DNA from: Agromyces aureus | GTDB taxonomy: Bacteria; Actinomycetota; Actinomycetes; Actinomycetales; Microbacteriaceae | DNA: 64,000 nt | Assembly (NCBI RefSeq): GCF_001660485.1 | Contig: NZ_CP013979.1 | Coordinates: forward strand, 3,596,001 to 3,660,000 | Direction: 5' to 3' | In this document: positions 32,600 to 40,216 of the stretch, one piece after another | Position numbering within the stretch: the first letter of the stretch is position 1 | Layout of the letters: each line of letters starts with the position of its first letter | Position numbers and translations under genes: made by a program | The notes under the pieces: model-generated | Databases searched by the model: none | The model's input: the letters and a program-made list of their open reading frames with translations, nothing else | Told to the model about the DNA's origin: nothing

Positions 32600-34251
32600 C
32601 CACCCCTTCGTCCCCGACCAACACCGTCACAGGAGACCCGGCAGCACCGACCCACTCCTCGGCACTGAACGCCGCGCGCCGCGCGCGCGAGCTCGACGCC
32701 CTCGCGGAACACGTCGGCCCCATCGACGTGCTCGTCATCGGCGGCGGCGTCACCGGAGCGGGCGTCGCACTGGATGCCGCCAGCCGCGGTCTCTCGGTCG
32801 TGCTCGCCGAGGCGCACGACCTCGCCTTCGGCACCAGCAGGTGGAGCTCGAAACTCGTGCACGGCGGGCTGCGCTACCTCGCGACGGGCGACATCGCCGT
32901 CGCCCGCGAGAGCGCCGGCGAACGCCACCTGCTGATGACCCGCATCGCCCCGCACCTCGTGCGGAGCCTGCCGCAGCTCCTCCCGTTCACGCCCGTGCTG
33001 TCGACGCGGCAGCGCCTCGCGGGCGCCGCCGGCATGAGACTGGGCGACGGGTTGCGGATGCTCGCCCGGACCCCCGGGGAGGTGCTCGCCCACCCGCGCC
33101 GGGTCGGCCGCGACGAAGCGCTGCGCCTGGTGCCCGCGCTCCGCCGCGAGGGCCTTCGCGGCGGCATGCTCGCGCACGACGGACAGCTCGTCGACGACGC
33201 GCGCCTCGTGGTCGCCCTCGCCCGAACGGCCGCCGCCTACGGGGCCACCGTGCTGACCCGGGTGCGGGTCGCCGACGCCGACGGCGGGGGCGCGACGCTC
33301 ACCGACGTGCTCGAGGGCGGCACGATGCGGATCGACGCGCGGGTCGTGGTGAACGCGGCCGGAGTCTGGGCCGGCGACCTCGACCCCGGCATCCGGTTGC
33401 GACCGAGCCGCGGCACCCACCTGGTGCTCGATGCCGCAGCGCTCGGCCACCCGACGGCCGCACTCACCGTGCCGCACCCGGGTTCGATCAGCCGCTTCGT
33501 CTTCGCGCTGCCGCAGCAGCTCGGCCGCGTCGTCGTCGGCCTCACCGACGAGGATGCCCCGGGGCCGGTGCCCGACGTGCCCCGACCGTCTCCCGACGAG
33601 GTCGACTTCCTGCTGCGCACGGTGTCGACCGTGCTCGAACGCCCGCTCGGGCGCGGCGACGTGCTCGGCGCGTATGCGGGCCTGCGACCCCTGATCGACA
33701 CGGGCGGCGACGGCTCGACCGCCGACCTCTCGCGCCGGCATCACGTCGGCGTCTCGGAGCTCGGCCTCGTGAACGTGCTCGGCGGCAAGCTGACGACCTA
33801 CCGGGCGATGGCCCGCGACGCCGTCGACCTCGCCTGCCGGCACGCCGGACTGCCCGACCCCGGATGCCGCACCGCGACGCTTCCCCTCGTCGGGGCCGTC
33901 GGATCCGAGGTCCGGTTCGCCGAGGCGACAGGCCCCGATCGGGGCGCGACGTCGGATGCCGGCGCACGGCGGGAGTCCGTCGGGCGCGCCTCCGCGCTCG
34001 CGTCGCGGTTCGGCGCCGAGGCGTCTGTCGTGCTCGAACTCGCCGCATGCGACGAGCCGAGCGCACGGGTCGCACCCGGCCTCGACGTGACGCGCGCCGA
34101 GATCGAGTTCGCCGTGCGCGCCGAAGGGGCCTTCGACGCCGACGACGTGCTCGATCGACGCACGCGCATCGGCCTCGTCGACGCCGACCGCGAACGCGCC
34201 TCAGGCCCGGTTCGTGCGCTGGTCGCCGAGTCGCTGGCCGGACTCGGCTGA
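32566..34251 (+). CDS. glpD: FAD-dependent glycerol-3-phosphate dehydrogenase
   Basis: 561 residues. FAD-binding VIGGGVTGAG (about 58-67) followed by GTSRWSSKLVHGGLRYLATGD, the hallmark of GlpD, plus VVNAAGVWAGD, GAYAGLRPLID and VLGGKLTTYRAMA. It oxidises sn-glycerol-3-phosphate to dihydroxyacetone phosphate at the membrane and passes electrons to quinone. Product DHAP is the scaffold used by alkyl-DHAP synthases, linking it to the divergent operon. The only conventional start before the conserved fold is TTG 32566, inside the tetR end, with GGAG 9 nt before it, so translational coupling is likely. A shorter GTG start would remove the first strand. Confidence 0.92.
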   Translation: MARTRRTSPSLTTPSSPTNTVTGDPAAPTHSSALNAARRARELDALAEHVGPIDVLVIGGGVTGAGVALDAASRGLSVVLAEAHDLAFGTSRWSSKLVHGGLRYLATGDIAVARESAGERHLLMTRIAPHLVRSLPQLLPFTPVLSTRQRLAGAAGMRLGDGLRMLARTPGEVLAHPRRVGRDEALRLVPALRREGLRGGMLAHDGQLVDDARLVVALARTAAAYGATVLTRVRVADADGGGATLTDVLEGGTMRIDARVVVNAAGVWAGDLDPGIRLRPSRGTHLVLDAAALGHPTAALTVPHPGSISRFVFALPQQLGRVVVGLTDEDAPGPVPDVPRPSPDEVDFLLRTVSTVLERPLGRGDVLGAYAGLRPLIDTGGDGSTADLSRRHHVGVSELGLVNVLGGKLTTYRAMARDAVDLACRHAGLPDPGCRTATLPLVGAVGSEVRFAEATGPDRGATSDAGARRESVGRASALASRFGAEASVVLELAACDEPSARVAPGLDVTRAEIEFAVRAEGAFDADDVLDRRTRIGLVDADRERASGPVRALVAESLAGLG

Positions 34252-34278
34252 GCGCCCTGGTTCATGGTCGGAAACGAC

Positions 34279-34316
34279 GAACGCCGCCGTCCCACGTGAG
34301 TGGGGCGGCGGCGTTC
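34279..34316. terminator. Strong bidirectional hairpin terminator
   Basis: A 17-bp stem (34279-34295 with 34300-34316) with one G-U pair and loop GTGA, between the converging glpD and cold-shock genes. Arms start GAACGCCGCC and end GGCGGCGTTC. Confidence 0.7.
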
Positions 34317-34336
34317 GGTGATGCGAACGTCGCGGG

Positions 34337-34540
34337 TCAGAGACCGCGGATGTTCTCCGCCTGCAGGCCCTTGGGGCCCTGAGCGACCTCGAACTCGACC
34401 TTCTGGCCCTCATCGAGCGAACGGTAGCCGTTGCCCGTGATGGCGCTGAAGTGCGCGAAGACGTCGGCCGAGCCGTCGTCCGGAGCGATGAAGCCGAAGC
34501 CCTTTTCGGCGTTGAACCACTTGACGGTTCCGGTTGCCAT
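34337..34540 (-). CDS. Cold-shock protein (CspA family), second copy
   Basis: 67 residues, one cold-shock domain with [10 protein letters not shown] and DVFAHFSAI, differing from the copy at 25138-25344 at only a dozen or so positions, mostly in the C-terminal half. RNA chaperone. The gene has a long leader with two perfect hairpins at 34565-34576 and 34584-34602. ATG 34540 gives the standard [14 protein letters not shown] start. Confidence 0.96.
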   Translation of the reverse strand: MATGTVKWFNAEKGFGFIAPDDGSADVFAHFSAITGNGYRSLDEGQKVEFEVAQGPKGLQAENIRGL

Positions 34541-34923
34541 ACTGCTGTCCTTCTGTCTTGCGGGCCGCACGTGCGGACCCGATGCGATCGTCTCTCGATC
34601 GCGACCTCGACGACTCGGTGCCGTCGAAGTTTGGGTCGAGGGACGGGGGTGCCTGAACGGCGTCCGTCGCCTCTCATCGGGTCATGCCACGCGGAAAACC
34701 GCCTCCGGGCAATCAGTTCAAATCACGGGCGAGCGCCCGCTTGATGGAGGAATCGTGGGTTCAGCCTACCGGGTTCTGCCCGAGAGTACAGAGCCGTATA
34801 TCACTTCGTGATATACGGCGTAACCGCATGCGTGCCGTGAAGGCGCCGAACGAGCGCCGAACGGCGTCTGTGAAATGCTCCGGATGGCGCACGGATGCTG
34901 CGGAACAGGTGCAGAATCGTGGG
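34541..34923. other. Intergenic region with hairpins and a long palindrome
   Basis: 383 bp between the divergent cold-shock and VanZ genes. It holds CCGCACGTGCGG (34565-34576), GCGATCG/CGATCGC (34584-34590, 34596-34602), both in the cold-shock leader, and an 11-bp-arm palindrome at 34794-34818. No convincing coding frame. Confidence 0.6.
34794..34818. promoter_or_regulatory. 25-bp AT-rich perfect palindrome (candidate operator)
   Basis: CCGTATATCAC, TTC, GTGATATACGG: 11-bp perfect arms around a 3-nt centre. The TATATCAC core is strikingly AT-rich for this genome. It lies 106 bp before the VanZ start and over 250 bp from the cold-shock start. Likely a binding site for a dimeric regulator encoded elsewhere; a small hairpin is the alternative. 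Confidence 0.55.
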
Positions 34924-35496
34924 ATGAACCGCCGCCCCCTGCGATTCGCCGCCATCGTGCTGACGATGGGGGTGCTCTGGGCGACGGTGGGCCCCGCCCC
35001 GTGGAGCACCTCCGGGCACGAGATCGAGGGCGGCGTGCTGAACCCCGACGCCTGGACCTCGGACGCCACGTGGTCGACCGGGTACTTCAGCGAGATCGCC
35101 TTCAACGTGGCGATGTTCGTGCCCATCGGCGCGGTCGCCGCCCTCCTCATGCACCGACGACACTGGCCGCTCGCGTTGGCGGCGGGCATCGCCCTGACGA
35201 CGTTCATCGAGCTCGTGCAGCTGTTCTTGCCCGACCGCGTCTCGGACCCCCGCGACCTCGTGCTGAACACGCTCGGCGCGAGCCTCGGCGTCGTGCTCGT
35301 GATGGCCGCGCGCGGGGTGCGCCGCGCGGCGGCGGTCGCATCGGGCCCCGCGCTCGGCACGGCCACCGGCACGACGGCGACGGGCGACACTGCCGTGGCC
35401 GCGGCATCCCCTCGCTCCGATGCGACGGCCGCGTCGACGGACGCCGGAAAGGTGCCCTTCGACGAACTCGTCGGCGCCGGCGACCGGCCTGCCTGA
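34924..35496 (+). CDS. VanZ family membrane protein
   Basis: 190 residues with four membrane helices; the core TGYFSEIAFNVAMFVPIGAVAALL, TFIELVQLFLPDRVSDPRDLVLNTLGASLG is the classic VanZ pattern (NxxxFxPxG and ELxQ...R..D..D...N..G). The C-terminal 55 residues are Thr/Ala-rich and disordered. VanZ-like proteins are linked to glycopeptide or lipid-targeting resistance, but most actinobacterial copies are uncharacterised. The ATG follows CAGAAT by 6 nt, so it may be leaderless. Confidence 0.9.
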   Translation: MNRRPLRFAAIVLTMGVLWATVGPAPWSTSGHEIEGGVLNPDAWTSDATWSTGYFSEIAFNVAMFVPIGAVAALLMHRRHWPLALAAGIALTTFIELVQLFLPDRVSDPRDLVLNTLGASLGVVLVMAARGVRRAAAVASGPALGTATGTTATGDTAVAAASPRSDATAASTDAGKVPFDELVGAGDRPA

Positions 35497-35588
35497 CCGG
35501 CCTGCCTGCCTGAACGCACGACCTGAGCGCACGGCCCGGCCGCCCGGCCCGGCCGCACGACGACCGCGGGCGTCGCCGACCCGGCGAC

Positions 35589-35594
35589 TACAGT
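35589..35594 (+). promoter_or_regulatory. -10 element of a leaderless promoter (TauE/SafE)
   Basis: TACAGT lies exactly 6 nt before the GTG start at 35601, with no ribosome binding site between. Confidence 0.5.
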
Positions 35595-35600
35595 GGGCTG

Positions 35601-36446
35601 GTGCCCTCCCCCGCCACGCCAGACGCGACCGACGCGCCCGCGCCGTCGCGCCGGTACCTGGCACTCGCGCTCGTCGGCGCCGCGGGCGGACTGCTGTCGG
35701 GTGCGTTCGGCGTCGGCGGCGGCATCCTCATGGTCCCGCTCCTCATCGTGGCCGCCGGCATGGACCAGCGGCGGGCCACCGCGACCTCGCTCGCCGCGAT
35801 CGTGCCCGCCTCGATCGCCGGCTCGATCACGTACCTCGCGAACGGCCAGGTCGACCTCGTCGCCGCACTGTTCATGGCGCTCGGCGGCATCATCGGCTCG
35901 TGGTTCGGCGCATGGCTGCTGCGACGGCTGCCCATCACCTGGTTGCGGTGGATGTTCATCGCGCTGCTCATCGCGGTCGCCGTGCGCATGCTGCTCGTCG
36001 TGCCCGAGCGCGGCGGCGGCCACGTGGACTTCGACCTGCTGCCGATCCTCGCGCTCTTCGGCATCGGCATCGTCGTGGGCGTCGCCTCCGGCCTGTTCGG
36101 CATCGGCGGCGGAACGATCATGGTGCCCGCGTTCATCGGGTTCTTCGTCATGGGCGACCTCATGGCCAAGGGCACCTCGCTCGCGGTCATGATCCCCACC
36201 GCCATCAGCGGCACCGTCTCGAACTCGCGGGCGCGGCTCGTCGACCTGCGCGAGGCCCTCGTCGTCGGCATCGCCGCGACGGTCGCCTCATTCGGCGGAG
36301 TCGCCGTCGCGTTCGTGCTCTCTCCCGAGTGGTCGGCGCGCCTGTTCGCCGCGTTCATCCTGATCGCGGCGGCGCAGCTCGCCCTGCGGGCCGTGCGCGC
36401 GCAGCGGCGCGAGTCGGGTCTCACCCAGGGTGACGACCTTGCCTGA
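35601..36446 (+). CDS. TauE/SafE family transporter
   Basis: 281 residues, about eight helices in two repeats, each beginning with the family motif: GLLSGAFGVGGGILMVPLL and GVASGLFGIGGGTIMVPAFIGF. Members export sulfite, sulfoacetate or related organosulfur anions; the substrate here is unknown. GTG start supported by a TACAGT -10 at leaderless spacing. Its 3' end overlaps the next gene by 17 bp, so the two are co-transcribed. Confidence 0.92.
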   Translation: MPSPATPDATDAPAPSRRYLALALVGAAGGLLSGAFGVGGGILMVPLLIVAAGMDQRRATATSLAAIVPASIAGSITYLANGQVDLVAALFMALGGIIGSWFGAWLLRRLPITWLRWMFIALLIAVAVRMLLVVPERGGGHVDFDLLPILALFGIGIVVGVASGLFGIGGGTIMVPAFIGFFVMGDLMAKGTSLAVMIPTAISGTVSNSRARLVDLREALVVGIAATVASFGGVAVAFVLSPEWSARLFAAFILIAAAQLALRAVRAQRRESGLTQGDDLA

Positions 36447-37185
36447 CTCCCGGCGGGTCGCCGGTTGGTACGTCGACGAGACGGATGCCGCGGCGCTCCG
36501 ATACTGGGACGGCGCCTCGTGGACGCCGCACACCGTGGCGCGCGCCGCGGCGGCGGGCCCCTCGGCCGATGCGTCGACCCTCGGCGTCGACGCTGACGCC
36601 GCTGACGCCGCGACGGTGTCGGTCGGCGTGACGGCGCTGCGCGGCACGCCCGTGCGCCGTGCGGGCGCGCGCGGCAGCACGGGCGTGCAGGGCGGTGGCG
36701 CGCACAGGTCCGGCGCATCCGACCGGCACGGCGCAGCGCGCGGCGCGAGCACGACCCCCGCGCCCGTCGACACGCTCGCAGACGACTTCTCGATCAGCGA
36801 GATGACGAGCATGCGCGCCGGGGTGACGCCGTCGGTAACCCCGATCGCCTCGGGCGCAGCGCCGATCGCCACGGCACCGCCGTCGTTCCCCGCTGCACCT
36901 TCGCTCCCCGCTGCACCCTCGTTCGCCGCCGAACCGTCGTTCTCGGCCCCGCTGTCCTTCGTGCGGACGCCGTCGGCACCGAGCGAGCACACGACGGTGC
37001 CGTTGCCGCCCACCGGGTTCGGCACGGCATCCGCCCGTCGCGCGTCGGGCGACGAGTCGGCGAACGAGCCGGCCCGCCGACCGACCCGCCGCCGCATCGC
37101 GTGGATCGTGACCGGCGCGGTCGTGCTGGCCGGGGTCTTCGCGGCGCTGCTCGCGAACCTCGTCGCGGTGCTCGGCTCGCGCTGA
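36430..37185 (+). CDS. DUF2510 membrane-anchored protein
   Basis: 251 residues. N-terminal DUF2510 (about 9-38): VAGWYVDETDAAALRYWDGASWTPHT. A long disordered Ala/Ser/Pro/Thr-rich region follows, with PAAPS-type repeats (about 155-180), then basic RRPTRRR and one membrane helix near the C-terminus. Topology would place the DUF2510 domain in the cytoplasm. Function unknown. GTG start overlaps the TauE/SafE gene. Confidence 0.82.
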   Translation: MTTLPDSRRVAGWYVDETDAAALRYWDGASWTPHTVARAAAAGPSADASTLGVDADAADAATVSVGVTALRGTPVRRAGARGSTGVQGGGAHRSGASDRHGAARGASTTPAPVDTLADDFSISEMTSMRAGVTPSVTPIASGAAPIATAPPSFPAAPSLPAAPSFAAEPSFSAPLSFVRTPSAPSEHTTVPLPPTGFGTASARRASGDESANEPARRPTRRRIAWIVTGAVVLAGVFAALLANLVAVLGSR

Positions 37186-37284
37186 TCTCGGTCGGACTCG
37201 GCCGGGAGCCCGCCGCTCGCGAAACCGCTCTGGAAGACTCGTCATGGCGCAGACCGGCGCCTTCCCCCAGTTCGAGGAGCATGC

Positions 37285-38223
37285 ATGATCGCCGATTCGA
37301 CCACGATCGCCGCCGCGCCCGCGCCCGGCCGGGTCGCGCGCACCTTCTGGGTCGGCCTCGCGGCGGCCGCCGTCTACGTGCTGATCGCCGCCGGACTCGG
37401 CAACCTCATGGACGTGCTCGTGCCGACGGAATCGCCGGAGCTCGAGTTCGCCCTGTCCCACCTCGTGCCGCTGCCGATCGCGCTCGCGCTCGGGCTCTGG
37501 TTCGCGCGCTGGTCGGGATGGTGGAGCGACATCTGGCGCCAGCGCCCCGTGACGTCGCAGCCACCGCGGCGGTACTGGATGCTCGCCGTTCCGGTGCTGC
37601 TGCTCGTGGGCCCGGTGCTCGGCCTGTTCGACGTGCCGTGGAGCGACCGATCGGTCGGGCTCGTGCTGTTGCTCGCACTCGGCTGCCTGCTCGTCGGTCT
37701 CGGTGAGGAACTGTTCTACCGCGGCATCATCCGCGTCAGCATCCGCGCCCGTCACGGGGAGTTCGTCGCGCTGCTCGTCACGTCGCTACTCTTCGGACTC
37801 AGCCACTCGGTCGGCAGCATGATCAACGGAGTGCCGGCGGGCGCCATCGCGTTCCAGGTGGCCGTGACCGCCTTCGACGGCGCGCTCTACTACGTCGTGT
37901 TCCGTGCGACCGGGAGGCTCTGGGTGCCCGTGCTGATCCACGCGATCACCGACTGCACGCTCTACCTGCAGAGCGACGAGTGGAGCGCGGCGACCGGCCA
38001 CGCGGTGCCCGACCCCGGCCCGGTCGCCATCGGTGCGCAATTCGTACTCGGAGCGCTGCTCATCGCGGCGGTGGTCAGCTTCCTCCTCGAGGACGCGCGA
38101 GCGCGTCGAGCGCGTCGAGCGCGCCGCGACGAGGCTTCGACGGGCGGGTCGGTCGGATCGGGCGGGTCGGCCGGATCGGCCGCTCCCTCGGGTTCAGCCG
38201 CGACGCCTCCGATCGAGGGGTAG
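37285..38223 (+). CDS. CPBP family intramembrane protease
   Basis: 312 residues, about eight helices. The abortive-infection/CAAX-protease motifs are present: EELFYR (Glu141, Glu142, Arg146) and FGLSH, followed by HAITDC as the third motif. These enzymes cleave or process membrane or prenylated peptides, and some confer bacteriocin self-immunity. The C-terminal 50 residues are Arg-rich then Gly/Ser-rich, encoded by short tandem repeats. AGGAG lies just before the ATG. It is followed 9 nt later by a DUF1905 gene. Confidence 0.9.
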   Translation: MIADSTTIAAAPAPGRVARTFWVGLAAAAVYVLIAAGLGNLMDVLVPTESPELEFALSHLVPLPIALALGLWFARWSGWWSDIWRQRPVTSQPPRRYWMLAVPVLLLVGPVLGLFDVPWSDRSVGLVLLLALGCLLVGLGEELFYRGIIRVSIRARHGEFVALLVTSLLFGLSHSVGSMINGVPAGAIAFQVAVTAFDGALYYVVFRATGRLWVPVLIHAITDCTLYLQSDEWSAATGHAVPDPGPVAIGAQFVLGALLIAAVVSFLLEDARARRARRARRDEASTGGSVGSGGSAGSAAPSGSAATPPIEG

Positions 38224-38232
38224 GCCGGACCC

Positions 38233-38526
38233 GTGCGATTCGAGTTCACGGCTCCGCTCTGGGAGTGGTCGGCGCGCGCCGAGTGGTTCTTCGTCACGGT
38301 TCCCGACGAGGCGTCCGCCGACATCCGCGAGATCCCGCGCCCACCGCGCGGCTTCGGGTCGGTGCGCGTGAGCGTGCGGGTCGGCGGTTCTTCGTGGACG
38401 ACGTCGATCTTTCCGGACTCGACGGTCGGCTGCTACGTGCTGCCGATCAAGAAGGCCGTGCGCGTCGCCGAGGGGCTGGCCGAGGGCGGCGAGGTCGCGG
38501 TGTCGTTGACGGTGCTCGACCTCTGA
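38233..38526 (+). CDS. DUF1905 domain protein
   Basis: 97 residues, a whole DUF1905 beta-barrel: FTAPLWEWSARAEWFFVTVP, then GFGSVRVSVRVGGSSWTTSIFPD, ending GCYVLPIKKAVRVAEGL. Function of the family is unknown. Nine bases after the CPBP protease stop, hence probably same operon. Confidence 0.9.
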   Translation: MRFEFTAPLWEWSARAEWFFVTVPDEASADIREIPRPPRGFGSVRVSVRVGGSSWTTSIFPDSTVGCYVLPIKKAVRVAEGLAEGGEVAVSLTVLDL

Positions 38527-38623
38527 AGAACGCCGGTCGGTCGAGAGCGGATGCCGCGGGCCGGCGCCCGTGAGCCCGGCTCGAGTGCGGTTGCCGCCGT
38601 GGCCGCTGCCGCCGTCGCCGCGG

Positions 38624-38803
38624 TCAGGCCATCAGGTCGCGCAGCAGCTCGCCCCACTCGAAGCCGCAGTCGCGGCAGTCGAAGAGGAGGTCGCCATCGC
38701 TCAGGGTGACCCCGACGGCCACGCGCGCGGCGTCTGATCCGCACCGCGGGCAGAGCTCGTGGGCCGCCTCCGGAACCAGGATCTGCTGGATCAACTTCGT
38801 CAT
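38624..38803 (-). CDS. Small zinc-ribbon protein
   Basis: 59 residues with two CxxC knuckles (Cys18/Cys21 and Cys43/Cys46) separated by 21 residues, followed by CGFEWGELLRDLMA. Probably folds around one zinc ion. No known function. The ATG at 38803 is preceded at 7 nt by TACCGT, so a leaderless mRNA is likely, and no ribosome binding site is seen. Confidence 0.75.
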   Translation of the reverse strand: MTKLIQQILVPEAAHELCPRCGSDAARVAVGVTLSDGDLLFDCRDCGFEWGELLRDLMA

Positions 38804-38810
38804 GGCAGAC

Positions 38811-38816
38811 ACGGTA
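38811..38816 (-). promoter_or_regulatory. -10 element of a leaderless promoter (zinc ribbon)
   Basis: TACCGT on the minus strand, 7 nt before the ATG at 38803. Confidence 0.45.
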
Positions 38817-38895
38817 CGCGCGGCATCCGACATCGCCCGACGCACACGCGCAGACTTCAGGCCCCGCATGCTCACGAGCGTCGGCGGGTCCGGGC

Positions 38896-38901
38896 TACCG
38901 T
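38896..38901 (+). promoter_or_regulatory. -10 element of a leaderless promoter (NUDIX)
   Basis: TACCGT, 6 nt before the ATG at 38908. The same hexamer serves the divergent zinc-ribbon gene 80 bp away. Confidence 0.5.
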
Positions 38902-38907
38902 TGGCGC

Positions 38908-39381
38908 ATGACCGAGACGAGCGCGGGCATCCTGCTGCATCGACGCCGCGCCGCGGCATCCGACCACCGTGACGTCGAGGTGCTGCTCGGGCACATGGGC
39001 GGGCCGTTCTGGCGCGGTCGCGACGAGGCCGCCTGGTCGCTGCCGAAGGGCACGTTCACCGACGAGGCGCCGCTCGACGCGGCCAGGCGCGAGTTCGCCG
39101 AAGAGCTCGGCAGCCCGGCGCCCGACGTGCCCTACGTGGAACTGGGCGTCTTCCGGTACACGTCGGGCAAGACGGTGACGGTGTTCGCCGCGGAGGCCGA
39201 CTTCGACGCCTCCTCGATCGCGAGCAACACCTTCGAGATCGAGTGGCCGCCGCGTTCGGGCCGACGCCAGTCGTTCCCCGAACTCGACGCCGCGGCGTGG
39301 GTGCCGATCGCCGACGCTCGCGCCCTGCTCGTCAAGGGGCAGCGCCCGGCGCTCGACGCACTGCTCGAGCGACTCGGCTAG
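38908..39381 (+). CDS. NUDIX hydrolase
   Basis: 157 residues. The Nudix helix is EAPLDAARREFAEELG (E-x7-REFxEE-x-G), preceded by WSLPKG; the distance from the motif Gly to the first Glu is one residue shorter than the GX5E consensus. It would hydrolyse nucleoside-diphosphate-linked compounds. Leaderless start supported by TACCGT 6 nt upstream. Substrate cannot be inferred. Confidence 0.9.
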   Translation: MTETSAGILLHRRRAAASDHRDVEVLLGHMGGPFWRGRDEAAWSLPKGTFTDEAPLDAARREFAEELGSPAPDVPYVELGVFRYTSGKTVTVFAAEADFDASSIASNTFEIEWPPRSGRRQSFPELDAAAWVPIADARALLVKGQRPALDALLERLG

Positions 39382-39438
39382 GCCCTCGCGGCCGCTGCCG
39401 AGCCCGGTCGCCCGGCATCGGAAGCGGGGCATCCGGCG

Positions 39439-40101
39439 TCAGGGGCGGTAGGCCCTCAGAAAGGCCTCGACCCCGGCCTCGGCCCGTTCGATCGCACGTG
39501 CGACGGCGTCGGGGTCGCCGTCTGCCGTCGGGTCGAACAGGGCTCGGTCGAGCGACGACCCGATGGCGAGGAATGCGAAGTGCTCGGCGGCGAGCTCGGC
39601 GTCGTCGATCCGGAGCAGGCCACGAGCGGCGAGCGCGTCGAACGCCGCGGCGACCGCCGTGATCACGCGACCCGGCGCGCGCCGGTAGTACTCCCCCGCG
39701 AACTCCGGGAACCGGGACGCCTCGCCGATGAGCAGGCGTCGGAGCGGCACCACGCGTCCGCCGAGCACGGATGCCGCGAGCTCGCGCGCGAGGTCGACGA
39801 GGGCCACCTCGAGGTCGATCGCGTCGGCGGTCGTGGCGGCGAGGTCGCCCGCGTACCGCTCGGCGGTGCCGATCGCCCCGCCGAGGATCGCTCGGAACAA
39901 CTGCTCCTTGTCGTCGAACACGTTGTAGACGGTGCGCTTGGAGACCCCGGCCTCGGCCGCGATGTCATCGACGCTGGTGCCAGGGAACCCCCGCTCGAGG
40001 AACACCCGTTCGGCGGCGGCCATGATCAGTGCGCGCGACCTCGTGATGCGAGGGTCCTCGTAGTCGACGCCGTCTGTGCTGGTGGTCGCGTTCGCAGGCA
40101 T
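39439..40101 (-). CDS. TetR family regulator
   Basis: 220 residues. Helix-turn-helix at about 25-60: AERVFLERGFPGTSVDDIAAEAGVSKRTVYNVFDDKEQLF. The C-terminal region resembles the TetR_C AefR-like group (GEASRFPEFAGEYYRRAPGRV). It is divergent from a DUF998 membrane protein and the intergenic space holds an inverted repeat, so it probably represses both genes. GGAGA precedes the ATG. Confidence 0.92.
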   Translation of the reverse strand: MPANATTSTDGVDYEDPRITRSRALIMAAAERVFLERGFPGTSVDDIAAEAGVSKRTVYNVFDDKEQLFRAILGGAIGTAERYAGDLAATTADAIDLEVALVDLARELAASVLGGRVVPLRRLLIGEASRFPEFAGEYYRRAPGRVITAVAAAFDALAARGLLRIDDAELAAEHFAFLAIGSSLDRALFDPTADGDPDAVARAIERAEAGVEAFLRAYRP

Positions 40102-40117
40102 ACGGTCTCCGATACTT

Positions 40118-40155
40118 TTGCACTCATCCGTTTACTTCTTTACTGACAAGTGCAA
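40118..40155. promoter_or_regulatory. TetR operator region
   Basis: TTGCACT (40118-40124) and AGTGCAA (40149-40155) form a perfect inverted repeat; between them TTTACT occurs twice directly. The region is AT-rich and lies between the divergent TetR and DUF998 starts. Confidence 0.5.
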
Positions 40156-40216
40156 TACTACACCGGTGAGGGCAGGTCGTCCCTCGGTGTCCCGCAGAAC
40201 CAGGAAGGCGAACAGG

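Noticed and set aside
34794..34818. Palindrome as a dif or parS site
   Set aside because: It matches neither the XerCD dif pattern nor TGTTTCACGTGAAACA.
37285..38223. CPBP protease as part of an abortive-infection defence island
   Set aside because: No other defence genes nearby; neighbours are housekeeping membrane proteins.
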